DNA of 64,000 nt, taken from positions 59,638,731-59,702,730 of the forward strand of contig OZ024855.1 of NCBI GenBank assembly GCA_964017155.1, in the 5' to 3' direction. Source of the DNA: Oasisia sp. SBJ-2009 (lineage: Eukaryota > Annelida > Polychaeta > Sabellida > Siboglinidae). Position 1 is the stretch's first letter. Each line of letters begins with the position of its first letter. Position numbers and translations under genes: made by a program. The notes beneath the pieces are model-generated. The model was not told the origin of the DNA. It ran no database searches and saw only the letters and a list, made by a program, of their open reading frames with translations. This document shows positions 34,673 to 49,200 of this stretch, piece by piece.

Positions 34673-37600
34673 ACAAACACACCACACACACCACACACAC
34701 ATATAGACACACACACGATCCATTTTGAGTTGCGGATGGTGTACTGTATGAATGACAATTCAAACAAAACTAGCTCTATACCTGGCTGGCTTTTTGAAGA
34801 AACTTTCCAAGTTTTGCAGGATCTGTGGGTTTTCTTTCCGGCTCGTCAGAGTCCTTTGTATCGTCATCCCCTGTGATTGATGGAGACAGTGTGACAATGA
34901 CAACATTGTTTACACGAAGTCAGCCTGACAGCTAATTCCTGAGCAGAGCCAGTATCTAACAAAATACATTTATTTCATTATTTTATTTGAATAGAAACAT
35001 TTATTTTTATTGTGTAATGAAGTACATTTTAAGCGGTCTTACTTGTAGTAATAAAAGACTAATACAGTGTATGTGTACTTTTTCGGACAGTAACAAAGTA
35101 TTTGTAATTTCTTTGTTGCAGTTTTGACTTTTGAAGCAGCTGAAATGATTGTAATAAATATCCTTGCTTTGTTTGGGTTACATGCGAAGTAGTCTTGTGA
35201 GCATCTTGCATGGTGGCTGGCTCTTTCAGACGTTCTATAAAGGTAACTTGAAAAAAGTACTTTTATGTTTACCTAAAGTACAATTATTCAGTTTGTACTT
35301 CATGTATGTTTTAGAAAAGTACTTATATTTTAACTTGAGTAACTGATGTCATCCAGACTTAGAAGTTCATCAGTGCACAAGGACATATAAGTTTCCTTTT
35401 CCTTATAATTTTCCAAAATGATTAATATAGCGAGTATGATAACTTAAATAAAATTACGTTTTTATGATAATACAAGAAAACAGAAATTTGACTTCAAGTC
35501 TTCAAGTGTTATACTGCTTAAAAGTGATATTTCACTATCCTGCAGTTGTGGTTAAAATAATGTGCGCTAAAATAATAAGTTAATAAAATAAATATGACAA
35601 TAGATCAATCCAGTTAAGACTGCGACATATGTAAAAAGATAACTGATTTGGACAATCGACTATCAGAGCAAACATCACGGCTGCCAATGAAGGGAAGCTT
35701 GCCTCCCGTGCACACAAAGTCTTCTGGTGGATGTTGGCACCACTTGTCACTGCATTCTGCCTCATCTGTTTGGGTTTCACATTCAATGTTGTCGTCGTTC
35801 GTTTGGATGTAAGCCTGGAAAATACAGCCGCCGTTCAAAACAACGGCCTACACTGAGACATTTGCTGTGTACGATGACAGAATCTGGCAATTAAGCAAAT
35901 ATTTGCATTTTTGACTCAAGACCATAATAATATATTTTTTCAGTATTTATTATCACTATTATTATGTAATTCACTGGTGTATTCCACGGTTAATCAGTTG
36001 TGTACACGTAGGTTTAGCATATAAATAAATCAGATAAATAAATAAATGTAATAAAATATTATGATTAAAATGTTCTATGATATAAACACAAACAATAACT
36101 GTTAACATGTCAGTAGAAATCATACCAAAATGTATGATTAAATACGTAAAATAAAATAAATAAATAGTTTAAAAGTTCAATTCCACGGATTACCCATTCT
36201 TTAGTATTGTGATATATCGTCCCAACTCTTCCCCCTCTTGCCGAGTGAATGCAAGCAGTGTGAGTTAGTTTACCGGGAGTGATGTGATCATGTGGATTTT
36301 AATTACATGCATATACCCATAAGTTATACAATTTATATCACATAATTATTACGCAATTAGTATCATTATTATGTATTTTATTTATGATAGATTAGCTGTT
36401 ATTTTTTGTTTAATCATATAGGTTTTATTTAATTTTTTTATTTTAGCATACTGAGGATGTAATGTAACGACAGTGTTATTTTATTTTACTGTTTCATGTT
36501 TACCAGGGTAGGCTTATATTTATAATGTTTATATATATATATATATATACATATGTATATATTTATTTTAATAATAATTTATCATCCAATTTTAGCTACT
36601 ATTTGTACATTTATGTAAGCACCCGAGAGCAATACTACTGATTCGGGCGCTATACAAATAAATTGTATTATTATTACTATAATGTGAATGCAACTCAGGT
36701 GAGAGGCTGAGACACTGCGTTTTATCCTACATAATTATTATGTTCGACGCCTGACCCCTGACCCCACTGACCTGTCTGGTGTTGGAGCAGCCAAATGACC
36801 TCATGTAGAGCTCGTACTCGTTGACCGGAGGCATGTCAAACAACTCGTAGTGGGCCACGTCCAACTCGATCATCTTCAGTAGGTCGTTGCCACGGCGACG
36901 AGCCTTTGACGCGGCCGCGCCGCTCATCTGACTCTCTCTCGCCGAACTGAAATTGATGAACGTGCGTCGGTTGCTCAGACTTCTGTCGTTCGCGATCCGC
37001 GACGGCTGCTCGGTGGCTCCATTCTGTGGCCAAATAACCATGTGTTTGCATTTAGGAGTGTTTGTATCAAAATACGACACCTCGTTTCATTATCACAATG
37101 TTAGCCAATCACAAGACATGTGTCTACTCGCTGAAGAGGAAGAAATATATCATTAGAACAGAGCAGAACATTATGACTTGAGTTGGATGAATCGAGGAAT
37201 TGCTGTGTCCGTTACAGTTGGTACGTGTTAGGTTAAGCATCTTACTTTCTTGCAAAAATGACATGTTGTAAATTATCCATAAGAACAAAAGACCCATTAC
37301 ATGTTTGGCGTAAAGGGTGTTATTTTGTGTTTCTTAAGGAATTTAACAAAGAACCTATCACCAGAAAACGTGCAGATAAAAACAATGTCAAAAGAGGAAT
37401 TAATTCCTTTTACTTGTACAAGATTTTATTTATTCATGTAACCACAACTAGGATCTAAATTGTCTATGGTCAATGAGTTATCTTTGTGTCAAAATTCCTA
37501 CAAAGAAATGTTGCATATTTCACACAAACAATTCACTGTATGACCACTTGCCTGATCCGCAGTTTGTCTGTATTTTGCGGAATGCAGTAGTCGTTCATTT

Positions 37601-40204
37601 TCTTGGTCCAAGGCTGAGAGCAGCTCATCCATCTCCTTGCTGGGCTGCAAGGGGCATTAGCAACCGAAGTAGAATCTAAACAAACTTGTGTATTTAAAGC
37701 AGCAAAGACAGAGAGAAAATCAACGTTTTGCACATGTCCATTTTTCATTGCAAAAACAACCCACTAAGTACTACGATCCAAGGAGGACAACATTGTAAGA
37801 GGTATATTTTGAATGTGTTTCTTCAATATTCAACTCCAACCGGAAATGTCATGATACAGCAATAATACACACCGTACAATAAACATTGTGCTTCCAAGTC
37901 TACAAATATTCATAATTATTTGACAGAAATTCTACATACAGGTGAAGCTTTTGTCTGACTAGCTTCATCTTCATCTTCTTCACCGTCCTTGTCTTCATCA
38001 TCCTCATCATCATCCTCAAAATCATCATCATAATCCTGCAGAAGCAAGCAACAGCAATGTGAACTGAACATAAACTTAACTGTAGTCATTTCAAAAGGTT
38101 ATATTTCTTGGCATTACGTCCATATAACCAAAATAATATGTTTGCCATTAGTAGGAGTACAAGTAGTATACATTCAAGTATGTTGACAGCATTTTACGTC
38201 AACCAGAGGGAATGCTAGTCTAGAGCACTGAACATGACCGCAGCTATTAGACATACTGGTAGATATTGTTTCTTGGTGTATGTACTAACTATTTGTGTAC
38301 ACACATATGTCCAGGTACACACACACACACACACAAGCATACACACACAGAGGAATTATAATAACATTACCTCAAATTCTTCATCATCATAATTGTATTC
38401 ATCATTATCTTCTGGAAGTTCTTCTTTCTGTAATAAAATGCATAGTATTTTGAAATGATTTTTTTCAAACATCTAACTTATGGATGACACTCTACTGAAT
38501 GCACTGGAGATTCAAAGGAAAACATGATACTGCAATACAAAATAGACATATGTGTTCTTAAAGAACATAATTGTTTTAAACTGGACTACTATGTCTTGTA
38601 AGAGACATGATATGTAATTATAATTTACTTACAGAATAAGACGATATTCATGTTTGGTCTATGCAGGCCGCACAGGTACATTAAACATTCACACTGACTT
38701 TGTGCTACAAATGGTTACACATTAATAATATAATTCTAACTAAAATTGGTGTCTTCTTTAGTCAGTTGTACTCTAAATTCCATCGAAAACAGTGGATCAT
38801 TTATTCCGTACTGTCTGTGCATTCATACAAAGTGCTCATAATAATAAAAAATTATGCAAGTTATACTAATTATCGTTTGAGATTCAGATTTGTATTTGTG
38901 ATCACATGTGTAGTCGTGATGTTGTAACTATACTCTCCAACCAAGCAGCTGAAATTTCTAATGCAACTATATTTCGTGTGGCTTAATAAATACCAGTATA
39001 TACTGAAAGTGAAAAGATTTGCAGTATGTGCAGTAATAACCATGATGCAAGGCTGTGACAGCTAGCTAGTTCATAGCATGTGCAGATAATAATAGAATAT
39101 TTCTGTTTCACTTTGCACTGAGAACGCTCACTGGAGATCTTTACTTTGCTGCTTACAATGTCTGTGCATAAATAGTCGATTATCGCTATTGCTAACCAAA
39201 AATACATTTGTTCTAAAAATAGTAAAAAAAGTAATAATAACTATGAAGTTTAATTTTTATGTTATAAATAAGTAATGTATCTAAGATCTCCATTGAAATG
39301 ATAAATTGTCTATTTAATTAAAAACTATTATGTTAGGCTAATAAATAAGTATAATTTATGATAGTATATATATTGTTAATGGCTGCCTCAGATTTCGGCG
39401 GGATAACTTGATAATTATTTAATAATAATAACATATACATCAGACAGAGAGCCCCTACCATGAACAGAGATCAGGGATACCATCTGCCTGCCATCTACAT
39501 GTACAACCAAATTATCCTGCCGAAATCTGATGCAACACACATGGCACCAGTATGTGAACAAGGTCCGTAGCTGACGGACCGAAACTTCATACTGTCTTCG
39601 ACAAATAAACCTCCAAAGTAAGTAAATCATACTACAATAATTTATGATAAATCTAAAAGGTCGCCTAAATTGAAAAAAATTGCTATTCAAAGTTGTGCCA
39701 AGCTAAAATTTCACAATAAAAGATTTCTTGTTCCGCACTATCAGCCTGAGAACACGACCGCCTACACTCCCTCATATCCGTGCGACAACACCAACCAGTG
39801 TCAGAAAAATAAGCATGCCAAAGTGATGAAAACCACCATGTTCTATATTTCATTCCTGATAATGCTGCTATGGTACTATTTCTAAAGCGATTTATTTCCT
39901 ACTGATGCTTCTAAAATGCTTGCCTGATGGTAATAATGTAAACAGATGATGAGGGGTTGATGCAGTGCACTGTTGCTTGTCTACATCACACTCATAACTA
40001 CCCACACAACTGTAAGTTACCAGATATTACCATATTCTCCTATATAGTTCTTGCTTAAAAGCAAGCAGTCTGTTCGTATTTTCTCATTTATTAATTAATG
40101 GAATGTTCCAAGACTATAATATTATATATATGAATGAATTAAATTTATTTCAACAATACATTTTATATATGTATATAGGGGGTATATATATATATATATA
40201 TACA

Positions 40205-40251
<47 letters not shown>

Positions 40252-43200
40252 GTTGTTTACTGTAAAACTGATTTCTGCACATCTTGTATTAACAAAACAG
40301 ACACAGTGAAGTGAAGATAACATTATGAAGTGTGTGCATACATGTAATAAACCACTACCTTCTTTGCGTTCTTCAACTTTCTCTGTAAACAGTTAGTAAC
40401 CAACAGGAACCATTAGCAATTTGTTAGGAAAACAAGAAACAAAAAATTATTGCATAAACAAACATCTGCAGGAGCAAGTCGTATACAATGTTTCTGGAAA
40501 CAATATTTCTTCAGATTGACAACTAATGCAAGGTGCAATTATATTATGTATTGTATATTAACTAGATTATGAAGCAAGCTAAAAGGCATGTTTTCTGTAG
40601 AATTTGCACATGGTCTCCCTAAACCCTTGTAACAATTCCATAGGGACTGCGTATCAATTCTACTGTCTCAATGCACTTTAAATGGCGTCCTTGTACACGG
40701 AGAACAAACATTCAAAGATCAAGGTACAAATAAAACTCCCTGAACCAACATTCTCTAAGATGCTATATTTGTTTAATTAAGCACATTCACACAAATAAAA
40801 TTGATATTTAACTTAGAGCAAGCAGAAAGGCTCTCGTCAAAAACAATCATGCTTTGTGCTGACCCTGTTGACTGTTAGTGTAACAGTGTCAGCGCAAAAT
40901 ACAGATGTTTTCCAGATAACATACAACAGCCCATGTTCCTGTCCACATTTGCTGTGTTAACTTTCAAGCTACAGAACTACCAGGGCAGTCCAGCAGAACC
41001 AACAAACCAGCAACTGGAACAGTGTTTGCTCGTATGAAACATAAACCAAACAGAACGGGTGAACAAGAAGAGCAGCCAATGCAACGACCTTTCCTACGAC
41101 ATACCACAAGGTCAACACTGTTATGACCTTCGCTGATGTCATCCGGTATTGTCTCACAGCTGCTGTGTTCTTTCAGATCAGGTGACGTGGCCAGTGTGGG
41201 CCCCTTGTCCAGTGCACTGGCTGCCTGGGCACTGGCTGCCCTGGCTCGGACCCCACCACTGCCCAGTCTGTCTCTGCGAGCAGACTTGCCAGGGACCAGC
41301 TCTGGCACTGGTGTGTCCTCCCTCTCGTGCATCGTAGGTGACGTCACCCTTGGTGACACTTTCTTTGCTTGCTTTGTTGATGCCGGGTCCTGTCCGTGCT
41401 TCTCATTGTGATTTTCACGTACCACCTCTCTGTCCATCGACATGTTCTGTCCAGGTTTGTCTTTGTGCTTTTCGTGCATCATCTCCTTGTCCTTTGCAGT
41501 GGCGGTGTTCTGGTTTTGGTGAGGCTTTTTCTTGTGCTTTTCAGACATCACCTCCTTGTCTTTTGGCTTTGTTGATGCCTGGTTTCGTTCAAGCCTTTCT
41601 TTGCTGGGTTTGGACTGATATACGGATGCAGTGATTGAATTATTCTTCTCTGTCTTTCCTCTGCGCATGTCAGAATTTAGCGACAGTTGAGTTTCACTTT
41701 CAAGTCCTGCTTTTTGTCCAGACTTTAACTTGTGTGAAGAATTCTTGCTGGCCATCAGAGCACCATCTGCCCCATGCTTTTCCATTGCAGGTTTCAAGTC
41801 AATATGACCCTTCCTGTTGCATGAGTGTTCCTCTGTTTTCTTTAAATTCAATTCATCTTTCGATCCAGCGACATTCTCCTTTGTTCTTATAAAATCATCC
41901 TTTAGGCATGGAACAGCAGCAACATCTGATTTTGCTGCCAATACTGCCCGGGCTTCGTTTTCAGCCAAATCATTAGATGTATGACGATTCAGTTCTGTGC
42001 CTGTGGGTCTTGCTGCTGACGGCAGCTCGGCTGTTCTGACGGTTCCTCTGTGAGCAACCTTTGAATGAGAAGCTTTTTGGGTCAGCAAGCTGACAGCAGC
42101 TGTTTCAACTACAGGCGTTTCTGTTGGCAGCATCTGCTTAGCCACTGGCCAACCTGCACGTGACTGTTGGAAATGTTTCTCCTTCGTTTCAGGACTATCT
42201 TTCACCATTTCTTTGGCGCTGGACCTCAATGACAAATTCTTGCCTTTTGCCGCAGACTTGCTTTTGTTCCCTGCATCATTCAGTGATGCTCTACGGGGAC
42301 TTAGCACTGGTTTTGTGACAGACTTCACCGAGGTTGACGATGGTGTGGTGTTGTTTAATTTTTTCTCTTGGTTGACAGATGTAACAGAATCTTTACGCGG
42401 TGACATATGTTTCTCTTGGTTGACAGATGTAACAGAATCTTTACGCGGTGACCTATGTTTCTCTTGGTTGACAGATATAACAGAACCTCGACGAGGTGAC
42501 ATATGTTTCTCTTGGTTGACAGATGTAACAGAATCTTTACGCGGTGACATATGTTTCTCTTGGTTGACAGATGTAACAGAACCTCGACGAGGTGACATAT
42601 GTTTCTCTTGGTTGACAGATGTAACATAATCTTTACGAGGTGACATATGTTTCTCTTGGTTGACAGATGTAACAGAACCTCGACGAGGTGACATATGTTT
42701 CTCTCGGTTGACAGATGTAACAGAACCTCGACGAGGTGATATATGTTTCTCTTGGTTGACAGATGTAACAGAATCTTTACGAGGTGACATATGTTTCTCT
42801 TGGTTGACAGATGTAACAGAACCTCGACGAGGTGACATATGTTTCTCTTGGTTGACAGATGTAACAGAATCTTTACGTGGTGACATATGATTGACGCTGT
42901 CTTTTCTGCTTCGAACGGAACTGCCCGAGTTTAAGTAAATTTTCGTAGTCAGCGTTTTCAATGCTTCCAGCCCCTTTGGAGTTGTTGCTGCTTTTCCAGA
43001 ATCAACTGAACCATGGTGCTTACCCTTTTTCGGTGAGGAATTATTCTTCGCTAATGAGACACTGCTACCACTTCCTATGTGTGCTCTATGATCGGACTGC
43101 CTGACCTTTGAACTGGTCAGTTTGACCTGCTTCCCTTTTGTATTCACACCTTCTGTCGATTTCTTCATGGTCGACTTACTGTTGGATGGTTCTGGATTTA

Positions 43201-46200
43201 CTTCTGTTGACTTCTCTCTAGGCTGAGGTGGCTTTGTAGGAGAAACCTTTTCCCCCGGAATTGATGCAACTAGCTGCCTCTGGCCTGCGACTGTGCTGGT
43301 GATTTCACTCGACCATTTTGCAAAGTTCTCATCATCACCCCCAGGTGGTGCTGGCTTCTGTTCTGTCGAAGCATTGTCAGGAAGAGTGCCGGGGATTTGA
43401 TCAACATCATCGGAGAAAGAGAAATCCTCGAGAATGTCACCTGACATGGATGACGAGGACGCTCGCACACACTCCTGACTCGAGTGACGCTCTCTCGATT
43501 CGGCTGCCATGGCAACGCTCTCTCGCCATTCATCATGCCCCTCACTTACATCCTCTGGATCCATAGGTTTGTCGCTGGGGAGTTTACTTTCCCCGGAGGG
43601 CAAGATGTCGTCTTCCTAGTTGAGTAGCATTAGTATTCAAGTCAGTCGAAGCAGGTCTTTGTCAGACAAAACTAAATAATGTATACTAATTTATGCTAAG
43701 GTTATTTGTAAAATAGTGACATTTTGGAGTAGTTATAAAAAAATTGGGTAAGCCGCATGATATGGGCAATGCACTGGAAAGAGTGGGATGGGAGTGGACA
43801 ACAACAGCAAACGACAGGAGGAGTTGGAGACTGTTAATAGAGAACATAGTGAGAGAAAAGAGAGGAAAGAAATGACAAAGAAAGAGATGACGGTAGCCCT
43901 AGCCAACCTCACCCCTGACGACAGGTGCCAAGAGGAGAACAGCAACACTGTAGCACGACACAGTACAAAGTGTAGCACGACACAGTACAAAGTGTAGCAC
44001 GACACAGTACAAAGTGTAGCACGACACAGTACAAAGTGTAGCACGCCACAGTACAAAGTGTAGCACGACACAGTACAAAGTGTAGCACGACACAGTACAA
44101 AGTGTAGCACGACACAGTACAAAGTGTAGCACGACACAGTACAAAGTGTAGCACGACACAGTACAAAGGGTAGCACGACACAGTACAAAGTGTAGCACGA
44201 CACAGTACAAAGTGTAGCACGACATAGTACAAAGTGTAGCACGACATAGTACAAAGTGTAGCACGACACAGTACAAAGTGTAGCACGACACAGTACAAAG
44301 TGTAGCAGGACACAGTACAAAGTGTAGCACGACACAGTACAAAGTGTAGCACGACAGAGTACAGAGTGTAGCACGACACAGTACATAGTGTAGCACGACA
44401 CAGTACAAAGTGTAGCACGACACAGTACAAAGTGTAGCACGCCACAGTACAAAGTGTAGCACGCCACAGTACAAAGTGTAGCACGACACAGTACAAAGTG
44501 TAGCACGCCACAGTACAAAGTGTAGCACGCCACAGTACAAAGTGTAGCACGACACAGTACAAAGTGTAGCACGGCACAGTACAAAGTGTAGCACGACACA
44601 GTACAAAGTGTAGCACGACATAGTACAACGTGTAGCACGCCACAGTACAAAGTGTAGCATGACACAGTACAAAGTGTAGCACGACACAGTACAAAGTGTA
44701 GCACGCCACAGTACAAAGTGTAGCACGCCACAGTACAAAGTGTAGCACGACACAGTACAAAGTGTAGCACGACACAGTACAAAGTGTAGCACGACACAGT
44801 ACAAAGTGTAGCACGACATAGTACAAAGTGTAGCACGACACAGTACAACGTGTAGCACAACACACAGTACAAAGTGTAGCACGCCACAGTACAAATTGTA
44901 GCACGCCACAGTACAAAGTGTAGCACGACACAGTACAAAGTGTAGCACGACACAGTACAACGTGTAGCACGACACAGTACAAAGTGTAGCACGACATAGT
45001 ACAAAGTGTAGCACGACACAGTACAATGTGTAGCACGCCACAGTACAAAGTGTAGCATGACACAGTACAAAGTGTAGCACGACATAGTACAAAGTGTAGC
45101 ACGCCACAGTACAAAGTGTAGCACGCCACAGTACAAAGTGTAGTACGACACAGTACAAAGTGTAGCACGACACAGTACAAAGTGTAGCACGACACAGTAC
45201 AAAGTGTAGCACGACACAGTACAAAGTGTAGCACGACACAGTACAACGTGTAGCACAACACACAGTACAAAGTGTAGCACGACACAGTACAAAGTGTAGC
45301 ACGACACAGTACAAAGTGTAGCACGACACAGTACAAAGTGTAGCACGACACAGTACAAAGTGAGCACGACACAGTACAAAGTGTAGCATGACATAGTACA
45401 AAGTGTAGCACGACACAGTACAAAGTGTAGCATGACACACAGTACAAAGTGTAGCACGACACACAGTACAAAGTGTAACACGACACACAGTACAAAGCGT
45501 AGCACGAGACACAGTACAAAGTGTAGCACGACACAGTACAAAGTGTAGCACGACACAGTACAAAGTGTAGCACGCCACAGTACAAATTGTAGCACGACAC
45601 ATTACAAAGTGTAGCACGCCACAGTACAAAGTGTAGCACGCCACAGTACAAATTGTAGCACGACACAGTACAAAGTGTAGCACGCCACAGTACAAAGTGT
45701 AGCACGCCACAGTACAAAGTGTAGCACGCCACAGTACAAAGTGTAGCACGACACAGTACAAAGTGTAGCACGACACAGTACAACGTGTAGCACGACACAG
45801 TACAAAGTTTAGCACGACACAGTACAAAGAGTAGCGCGACACAGTACAAAGTGTAGCACGACACAGTACAAAGTGTAGCACGACACAGTACAAAGTGTAG
45901 CATGACACTGTACAATGTGTAGCACGACACACAGTACAAAGTGTAGCACGACCCACAGTACAAAGTGTAGCACGACACACAGTACAAAGTGTAGTATGAC
46001 GCAGTACAAAGTGTAGCACGACACACAGTACAAAGTGTAGCACGACACAGTACAAAGTGTAGCACGACACAGTACAAAGTGTAGCACGACACAGTACAAA
46101 GTGTAGCACGACACAGTACAAAGTGTAGCACGACACAGTACAAAGTGTAGCACGACACAGTACAAAGTGTAGCACGACACAGTACAAAGTGTAGCACGAC

Positions 46201-49200
46201 ACAGTACAAAGTGTAGCACGACACAGTACAAAGTGTAGCATGACACAGTACAAAGTGTAGCACGACACAGTACAAAGTGTAGCACGACACAGTACAAAGT
46301 GTAGCATCTAACACAAGTCACAGCAGAGTAAGTACAATAGTAGGACAGTGTTGAAAGACAGTCTTGTGACACAACAAGGTCCTGTACAGGACATGACAGT
46401 AGTACACTGAACTTAGCAACACGGCAATCACAGTACAGCTGCATGAGTAAAGAAGTACACTGTACAATGTAGTACACTGTACAACACAGCTTAAGTAATA
46501 CACTATACAACCCAGTCTAAGAAGTACGCTGTACAAAACAGTCTAAGTAGTACACCGCAAAACACAGTCTAAGTAGTACACTGTACAACCCAGTCTAAGT
46601 AGTACACTGTACAACCCAGTCTAAGTAGTACACTGTACAACCCAGTCTAAGTAGTACACTGTACAACCCAGTCTTAGTAGTACACTGTACAACCCAGTCT
46701 AAGTAGTACACTGTACAACCCAGTCTAAGTAGTACACTGTACAACCCAGTCTAAGTAGTACACTGTACAACCCAGTCTAAGTAGTACACTGTACAACCCA
46801 GTCTAAGTAGTACACTGTACAACCCAGTCTAAGTAGTACACTGTACAACCCAGTCTTAGTAGTACACTGTACAACCCAGTCTAAGTAGTACTGTACAACC
46901 CAGTCTAAGTAGTACACTGTACAACCCAGTCTAAGTAGTACACTGTACAACCCAGTCTTAGTAGTACACTGTACAACCCAGTCTAAGTAGTACACTGTAC
47001 AACCCAGCCTAAGTAGTACACTGTACAACCCAGTCTAAGTAGTACACTGTACAACCCAGTCTAAGTAGTACACTGTACAACCCAGTCTAAGTAGTACACT
47101 GTACAACCCAGTCTATGTAGTACACTGTACAACCCAGTCTTAGTAGTACACTGTACAACCCAGTCTAAGTAGTACACTGTACAACCCAGTCTAAGTAGTA
47201 CACTGTACAACCCAGTCTAAGTAGTACACTGTACAACCCAGTCTAAGTAGTACACTGTACAACCCAGTCTAAGTAGTACACTGTACAACCCAGTCTAAGT
47301 AGTACACTGTACAACCCAGTCTAAGTAGTACACTGGACATGACAAATTAGAAGAGTGGCCCAACAGCAACATTAACATGACATATATGTTATACATGAGT
47401 CATGAATGTTGAGAATGAATTTTACAACTTTAAAAGGCTAACTTCTAAACTAGCTACTTTATAGATTAAAATACTAGTTCAAGATGTCTGCATTTTGCCA
47501 TCAACTTACCTTCGTTTCTGCTGGTGCTCTGAAAAACGAAATTTATTTCAATTAGCACGCTAAAAGAAATTCATACCAACTGAAAATATATTTTCACAGA
47601 TTTAATAAGTCAGGTTAATGTAAACTGACTCTTAATTATTTATATTAACATGCTTTCTTGCCATACAAAACATACCCAGTAATGTTCTGGTGTATTTTCT
47701 AACAATGTAATAAACCCATGTGGCTGAAACTGAAAAATGCTAGCACAACTCCACCTAAAACCATCTTAAAATAGACATTTATTACACCAAAACTGGTGTG
47801 TTTAACCTTTCCACATTTTAACTGAATTTTGAAATTATGTAATTACTGTGGACTTTCACAATCTTGCAGTTGTAATCGACTTTTATTCCATTATGGGGAA
47901 CGTACAGGCTAACTAGGAGGCGCTGATATGCAACTCAGCCCAGTGACGTTCTATACATTTGTTCAGTTCATCTTTGAGTTATTTTAGACTCAAAATGTTA
48001 TAATGTTATAACTTTAAGGCATATCTACAATGTGTGTTAACAAATACTGGATATAATGAATGAATGCAGCATAGCCAGGTAATGGGATGCTGGCGGTTGA
48101 CAGCATGTGGCCTCAGCTGCATAACACCACCATCTGGATTATTAATTCAGTAGGTTCCCCCAGTAGGTTCCCCAGGCTCTAGAATAATCTGCCGCTTGCC
48201 ATGCATGACACAGAGAGTCCGTCAGTTCTTTCAAGAAGCAACTGACAACATTTCTGTTTAAAAGAGCGTTTTCACTTTAAAAGAACAATTTTATAATATC
48301 AAAACAATTTTAATCTCTACTATTCATAAACTATTTTTTTTTTATTGTAATATACTTAGCTATTATTTATTTTTTAATATCTACTATTTTTAATATCTAC
48401 TATTTATCTACTATTTTATTATTTGTTTATTTATTTTTAAATTGTAATATAAATAACTATTATTTATCAGTACCCTGTATTAGTATTTCAGTATTATTAA
48501 TACTATTATTATTAATTTTTATTGAATTTTTTTACTGATCTATTTATTTTAGAATTACATCTCCATTTTTTATTTTAAAGTAATCTGTATATTCATGTAA
48601 AGTGTAATGCGCCTCTGAATGGTTTTATTGCTAGAGATATGGTGTAGACAAATACTGTTATTTATTTATTATTATTTTAACCAGCAAAGTTCTGTAATTA
48701 AACCAGCACTGTTCATCATCAACAACATTTAAAAAAGTACTTCTTTTATACTCCTGTGCCATACATATTTCGCATACTTGGTAGGCTTGACTGTTTTGGA
48801 TTCTTTCTTTGCCGCATCAGGATTAGACTTTGTGCGTGTCGTAGTTGATTCCTGCAACAAGTATTATAATTAGTACAGAAATAACATGAACTTTTTTTTC
48901 TTAAAATTCATGACATGTTAAAAATGGGGTATCTTGATTATTTTATGCAAGAATGACTGGAAATGTGTCATAATCGGCCACTGGAGAATGGCATGTCTGG
49001 TTACTGGAATATTTATCATGTTCAGATAGTTAACTGATTATGAGTTACAAACCCAAATTGTAAAAAATACTGAGATTACAAACTAAACTGTTGCCAGACA
49101 CACATATTTTGAGTGCACACATGGATGTGAACTTACAAACGTAAAAGCCAGTTGAGTTGTGCTTCATGACCTGAAATAAACTACAAACACACGTGTGACA

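Noticed and set aside
36875..36895. Second X-box-like GTTGCCACGGCGAC
   Set aside because: Lies within coding exon 11 of DYNC2I1, and the half-site GGCGAC departs from the RFX consensus.
43733..46314. Open frames of 600-800 codons ([20 protein letters not shown] type)
   Set aside because: Artifacts of the 22-bp array, whose three-unit period (66 bases) contains no stop on the minus strand.
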